Part shown: positions 59,306-64,000 of the stretch, in pieces
Position numbering within the stretch: position 1 is the stretch's first letter
Layout: every line of letters starts with the position of its first letter
Position numbers and translations under genes: made by a program
Notes under the pieces: generated by a model
The model's input: only the letters and a program-made list of their open reading frames with translations
Told to the model about the DNA's origin: nothing
The model's database searches: none
Origin: Candidatus Thioglobus sp. MED-G25
Lineage (GTDB): Bacteria; Pseudomonadota; Gammaproteobacteria; Arenicellales; UBA868
DNA length: 64,000 bases
Direction of reading: 5' to 3'
NCBI GenBank assembly: GCA_002456995.1
Contig: NTKC01000001.1
Coordinates: 62,001-126,000, forward strand

Positions 59306-59722
59306 ATGCACGCAACAGTGACGGTTACGACGGACAACGCACTGCTGGGTTCATCAGATAGCGGTCATCAAGTAACTATGGACATGGCACCTGATCTGGG
59401 CGGTCAGAATCAGGGCCCGCGGCCTATGGAAATGTTACTGCTGGGTATGGGTGGCTGCACGCTCATCGATGTGATGTTCATCCTGCGTAAATCGCGTCAG
59501 GCATTCAGTGATATGCGAGTGGAACTCGAGGCGCAACGGGCCGAAGAAATTCCACAGGTATTCACCCGGATTCACGCCCATTTTGTCGTCAGTGGCAATG
59601 ACCTCGATCCTAAAAAGGTCGCTAGGGCGATTGACCTTTCTGCTGAAAAATACTGTTCAGCATCCAGGATGCTGGGTGCGGTTGCAGAGATTACGCACGA
59701 TTACGAAATCGTGTCAGACTAA
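59306..59722 (+). CDS. OsmC-like protein (YhfA type)
   Basis: A small OsmC/Ohr-fold protein with two conserved cysteines (GGCTLIDVM, about residue 51, and KYCSASRML, about 117). The family reduces organic hydroperoxides, but YhfA members are less well known. In Pseudomonas the order is trpG-trpD-trpC-vfr-osmC-like; here the same gene follows trpC with neither trpD nor vfr. This supports a deletion or rearrangement at two spots. It is probably co-transcribed with trpC, with an 18-base gap. Confidence 0.87.
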   Translation: MHATVTVTTDNALLGSSDSGHQVTMDMAPDLGGQNQGPRPMEMLLLGMGGCTLIDVMFILRKSRQAFSDMRVELEAQRAEEIPQVFTRIHAHFVVSGNDLDPKKVARAIDLSAEKYCSASRMLGAVAEITHDYEIVSD

Positions 59723-59769
59723 GGCTCTGACGCCTCATGGCTCGGCACTGACTACCGGAATCCTGGCGC

Positions 59770-60822
59770 ATGGAATTTATTACAAGCTGGTTCAAGCAAC
59801 ATTTTTCAAACCCTCAGGTTGTGTATTTGGGGTTGTTCCTCCTGGTGTTATTCGCGGTGCTAATTCTGATGGGTCAGATGATTGGTCCCGTACTTGTCGG
59901 AATCGTGATCGCTTATTTGTTGGAAGGGTTGGTCAGTAAATTTGAGGGTATGAGGGCACCCCGATTTATTGCAGTCTTGATCGTATTTATCGTATTTCTG
60001 TTGTTTTTCGTCGTGATACTTTTTGGATTGTTGCCGTTGGTGTCGCAACAGGCCACCCAGTTTGTGCAGCAGATTCCAAACATGTTGGGGAAAGGGCACG
60101 CAGCTATGCTGAAACTACCGGACATGTATCCAGATCTCGTTTCTCAAACCCAGATCGATGTAATCATGACAGCCATGCGTTTGGAGCTGACATCTTGGGG
60201 TCAGGCAATAGTTTCTATTTCTATGTCATCAGTTGTTGGACTGATTACGGTGCTGATTTATCTTGTGTTGCTGCCGTTACTGGTATTTTTTTTCCTCAAA
60301 GACAAACAGGTGATGATGCAGTGGTTAAGTCGCTTCGTCCCCAAAGAACACCAGTTGGTAGAACAGGTTTGGATCGAAGTCGATCGACAGATAGGCAACT
60401 ATGTCCGTGGCAAGTTCTGGGAAATCGTTGTCGTCTGGATTGCCTGCCAGATCACTTTTTCGTTCCTGGGTCTCGAATACGCGACCTTGCTGGCCATGCT
60501 TGTCGCATTGTCTGTCCTAATTCCTTATGTTGGCGCTGCAGTGGTCACAATTCCTGTGGTATTGGTGGCATGGTTCCAGTGGGGTTGGGGTAGCGAATTT
60601 GGTTATTTATTTGCTGCATATGTTGTTATCCAACTATTAGATGGTAATTTGTTGGTGCCTATTTTGTTTTCAGAGGTCAATAACCTGCATCCCGTGGCGA
60701 TCATCTCGGCTGTTTTAATCTTTGGGAGCCTTTGGGGTCTGATCGGCGTATTTTTCGCGATACCACTCGCTACATTGGTCCATGCGGTAATTAATGCCTG
60801 GCCAAAAAATACCGAGGCTTAG
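59770..60822 (+). CDS. perM: AI-2E family membrane permease (PerM)
   Basis: A 350-residue inner-membrane protein with about seven to eight hydrophobic segments, two near the N-terminus and a cluster in the second half. The family includes PerM and TqsA. It has the family signature region LLDGNLLVPILFSEVNNLHPVAIISAVLIFGSLWGLIGVFFAIPLA. Some members export AI-2 or sodium; the substrate here is unknown. It is flanked by the OsmC-like gene and cfa, with no clear functional link. Confidence 0.9.
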   Translation: MEFITSWFKQHFSNPQVVYLGLFLLVLFAVLILMGQMIGPVLVGIVIAYLLEGLVSKFEGMRAPRFIAVLIVFIVFLLFFVVILFGLLPLVSQQATQFVQQIPNMLGKGHAAMLKLPDMYPDLVSQTQIDVIMTAMRLELTSWGQAIVSISMSSVVGLITVLIYLVLLPLLVFFFLKDKQVMMQWLSRFVPKEHQLVEQVWIEVDRQIGNYVRGKFWEIVVVWIACQITFSFLGLEYATLLAMLVALSVLIPYVGAAVVTIPVVLVAWFQWGWGSEFGYLFAAYVVIQLLDGNLLVPILFSEVNNLHPVAIISAVLIFGSLWGLIGVFFAIPLATLVHAVINAWPKNTEA

Positions 60823-60917
60823 GATTCAAGTCAGCATATTTGGTGTGACTGCATAGTCATATCTTCTGTCGCCTGCGTTAAAAATATTGATTGAGCGGAG
60901 TCACTTGACGCATAACG

Positions 60918-62240
60918 GTGACGAGGTATCATCGACAGTTATTCAGAAAAAATAAGGCATGTTTACCGTTGGATAGCAGAAATTCAACAGTCAGCAGCAG
61001 AACCGCAGCGGGTGAGCGCTTCAGGACCGAGGACTCAACTGGCAACGGTTTCTCTCGCGCGTATGAACGTTGGGGTCTTCGCCAGTTGTTTCAGCAGATG
61101 GGCGATCCTCAGGTATCGATGCGATTGTGGGACGGTTTTAGCATTACACCTCGTCAGGGAGAATCGCTGGCGACAATCAAAATTCACAGTCGTCGGACCC
61201 TCGCACAATTAGTCCTGAAAGGTGACGTTGCGTTCGGTGATGAGTTTGCAGCCGGCAATATCGAGATCGATGGCGATCTGGTTGCGCTGCTGGTTGAACT
61301 GTATGGCAGTCGGGCACAACAGCGGTCGTTTCTTGCGCGAGTGGTTGAGCTTCTTTTCCGCAATAGACCGCGCAGTAACACACTGCAGGGTTCACGTGAC
61401 CATATCCATCATCATTACGACATCGGTAATGCATTTTATAAGTTGTGGTTGGACCATGAGATGCAGTACACCTGCGCCTATTTTCCGGAGCCGGACATGA
61501 GTCTGGAAGCGGCCCAACAAGCCAAAATGGATCACATCTGTCGAAAATTACGCCTTGAGCCGGGTGACCGGGTAGTAGAGGCCGGCTGTGGCTGGGGATC
61601 ACTCGCCCGACACATGGCACTCCATTACGGTGCCAAGGTGACAGCCTGGAACATTTCTCATGAGCAAGCCAGGTATGCCACTGAGCGGGCAAAAGCAGAA
61701 GGGTATGATGACAGGGTGCGTTACGTGGAGGATGACTACAGGAACATCAGTGGTGAATATGACGTATTTGTATCGGTGGGTATGCTGGAACACGTAGGCG
61801 AACAGAATTATTCAGCTCTGGGTTCGGTAGTCGACACGTGCCTTGCCGCAGACGGCCGGGCATTGATTCACACGATTGGTCGAAACCAACCGAAGCTAAT
61901 GAATGCATGGATTGAAAAAAGAATATTTCCAGGTGCCTATCCACCGACCCTACGAGAAATGATGGGCATTCTCGAACCAAACAATTTTTCAGTACTTGAT
62001 GTTGAAAATCTCAGGTTGCACTATGCCCGCACACTGGAACACTGGTTGTTGCGTTATGACGATGCCAGCGATGAAGTTGTCGAAATGTTTGATCCGGCAT
62101 TTGCTCGGGCCTGGCGACTTTATCTGTGTGGTTCGATTGCTGCCTTTCTCTACGGATCGTTACAACTCTTCCAAGTTCTGTTTGCCCGTGGGCGGGACAA
62201 CACCGTACCCTGGTCAAGACAGCACCAGTATCTTTCCTGA
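60918..62240 (+). CDS. cfa: Cyclopropane-fatty-acyl-phospholipid synthase
   Basis: Adds a methylene group across the double bond of membrane phospholipid chains with S-adenosylmethionine. The 440-residue protein aligns along the E. coli enzyme: HHHYDIGNAFYKLWLD, the SAM loop VEAGCGWGSLARHMA, YRNISGEYDVFVSVGMLEHVG with catalytic residues, and IHTIGRNQPKLMNAWIEKRIFPGAYPP. The start at 60918 is a GTG with a poor ribosome site; a TTG further in is possible. It gives more resistant membranes in slow growth and is usually a stationary-phase gene. Confidence 0.93.
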   Translation: MTRYHRQLFRKNKACLPLDSRNSTVSSRTAAGERFRTEDSTGNGFSRAYERWGLRQLFQQMGDPQVSMRLWDGFSITPRQGESLATIKIHSRRTLAQLVLKGDVAFGDEFAAGNIEIDGDLVALLVELYGSRAQQRSFLARVVELLFRNRPRSNTLQGSRDHIHHHYDIGNAFYKLWLDHEMQYTCAYFPEPDMSLEAAQQAKMDHICRKLRLEPGDRVVEAGCGWGSLARHMALHYGAKVTAWNISHEQARYATERAKAEGYDDRVRYVEDDYRNISGEYDVFVSVGMLEHVGEQNYSALGSVVDTCLAADGRALIHTIGRNQPKLMNAWIEKRIFPGAYPPTLREMMGILEPNNFSVLDVENLRLHYARTLEHWLLRYDDASDEVVEMFDPAFARAWRLYLCGSIAAFLYGSLQLFQVLFARGRDNTVPWSRQHQYLS

Positions 62241-62259
62241 ACGGTAGTTACAACGAACA

Positions 62260-62571
62260 ATGCGCCGCGTCTACACTGCTGCAACGCTGCCGGAAGCGCA
62301 CTTGATTCTGCAACAACTTGAAAGCGCCGGAATCAACGCTCGGGTATTTAATGAGAACGCACAGGGCGCTATCGGAGAACTGCCAGTCACCGATACCTGG
62401 CCGGATGTTTGCATCGTTCAGAATCACCAATTTCATGCTGCCCGGGCAGTGATTGAGCGTTACGAAACCAGCTCGGAAGACGAGCTGTTATGCAATTCTT
62501 GTGGTGAGACCTCCCCAGGCAGTTTTGAAGTGTGCTGGCAGTGTCATGCAGTCCTGTCGACACAAGCTTGA
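62260..62571 (+). CDS. DUF2007-type protein with C-terminal zinc ribbon
   Basis: A 103-residue protein. The first 60 residues (VYTAATLPEAHLILQQLESAGINARVFNE) are a DUF2007-type putative signal-transducing domain. The last 25 hold a CxxC...CxxC zinc ribbon (LCNSCGETSPGSFEVCWQC). No function is known, and the combination is common in proteobacteria. The gene follows cfa by 19 bases and may share its transcript. Confidence 0.75.
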   Translation: MRRVYTAATLPEAHLILQQLESAGINARVFNENAQGAIGELPVTDTWPDVCIVQNHQFHAARAVIERYETSSEDELLCNSCGETSPGSFEVCWQCHAVLSTQA

Positions 62572-62694
62572 GGAGGTGTAAGAACCCGGCATCAGAATCC
62601 GATAGGATCGACATTTCGAATTTGGAGGTTGCCCCCCAATCTGTCAGATAGGATAGTCGCGGCGGAAGCGGTTCAATATAGTAAAATCAGGTCA

Positions 62695-62721
62695 CCCCAG
62701 ATCGGACTGGCCGATCTGGGG
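62695..62721 (+). other. Perfect 11-bp hairpin before the DUF4389-type gene
   Basis: CCCCAGATCGG, five bases, CCGATCTGGGG: a perfect stem ending 17 bases before the ATG at 62739. No T run follows on either strand, so it is not a usual terminator. The following gene has no clear ribosome site, so the hairpin may control its expression or mark an RNA-processing site. The role is not known. Confidence 0.6.
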
Positions 62722-62738
62722 ATAAAATATTCACGATA

Positions 62739-63047
62739 ATGGACGCACACGAACCTACTGAACTTCGAACCGGCGAAACCTGGTTGCGCCTGGTGGTGAT
62801 GCTTGTTTACTTCTTTATGGTGTTTTACGTGGTGAAGTTTCTGGTTGGAATCAGTATGCTTTTTCAGTTTGTCTTGGTCGTCTTCAGGGGCTCAGTCAAC
62901 ATCCGACTCAAAAAGTTCACTGCGGATCTCAATCTTTTTGCATACAACGTGCTGCAATACGTATCTTGGAACACCGATCAACGACCTTTCCCGTTCTGTG
63001 ACTGGCCCTGCGCGGAAGATCTGTCCGCGCCTGCCGAAGATCGCTGA
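62739..63047 (+). CDS. DUF4389-type membrane protein
   Basis: A 102-residue protein with one long hydrophobic region (about residues 16-49) and a DUF4389-type end (RLKKFTADLNLFAYNVLQYVSWNTDQRPFPF). No function is known. The start has a poor ribosome site and is preceded by the hairpin at 62695. leuS follows about 40 bases later on the same strand. Confidence 0.75.
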   Translation: MDAHEPTELRTGETWLRLVVMLVYFFMVFYVVKFLVGISMLFQFVLVVFRGSVNIRLKKFTADLNLFAYNVLQYVSWNTDQRPFPFCDWPCAEDLSAPAEDR

Positions 63048-63053
63048 GCGTGA

Positions 63054-64000
<947 letters not shown>

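Overview
The window reads as a continuous piece of chromosome from a gammaproteobacterium, probably an aquatic free-living one; I cannot name a genus. The evidence is gene order shared with Pseudomonas and Escherichia: dusB-fis-purH-purD, aroQ-accB-accC-prmA, fxsA-groES-groEL, ubiE-ubiJ-ubiB, miaB-ybeZ-ybeY-corC-lnt and rpe-gph-trpE-trpG. It also carries lipid A/Kdo and lipoprotein maturation genes. No insertion sequence, integrase, prophage, CRISPR array, rRNA or tRNA gene was seen. Almost everything is core metabolism, with coding density near the maximum.

Layout. Positions 1-1427 (minus) hold a hydroxyproline catabolism pair, a FAD D-amino-acid dehydrogenase cut by the window edge and a 4-hydroxyproline epimerase. 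aroE, hemH and a small membrane protein follow, then a 49-residue lysine/alanine-rich histone-like peptide that is easily missed. From 5078 to 19756 everything is on the minus strand: waaA, hemF, tsaC, purE, purD, purH, fis, dusB, a zinc-ribbon membrane protein, prmA, accC, accB, aroQ, a TlpA-like thioredoxin and a DsbD with two N-terminal domains. fxsA and groES-groEL (plus) follow, with a clear CIRCE operator. Then come a hydrolase, metY, a split B12-dependent ribonucleotide reductase (nrdJa/nrdJb) behind a promoter with paired NrdR boxes, a CbbO/NorD and CbbQ/NorQ pair separated by an MTA-salvage pair (mtnP, apt), and a PPi-type phosphofructokinase.

From 34862 to the end all genes are on the plus strand: adk with a long lysine-rich tail, hemB, ubiE-ubiJ-ubiB, iscR with sufBCDSU, a SufT-like gene and a Rieske gene, miaB-ybeZ-ybeY-corC-lnt, a 5'-nucleotidase, a Do-type protease, rpe-gph, trpE, trpG-trpC (no trpD between them), an OsmC-like gene, perM, cfa, two small conserved-type genes and the start of leuS.

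How the genes work together. hemF, hemH and hemB serve haem, and ubiEJB serve ubiquinone. The iscR-suf cluster builds the Fe-S centres that the adjacent miaB product needs. The dsbD/tlpA pair moves reductant to the periplasm. MtnP releases adenine that Apt can recycle. The points most worth a second look are the Adk histone-H1-like tail made of four identical 45-bp repeats, the separate 49-residue K/A-rich peptide with the same promoter pattern, a fis gene with no standard start codon but a well-placed ribosome site before AUC, the doubled DsbD alpha domain, the CbbQ/CbbO pair with no visible client, and the missing trpD.
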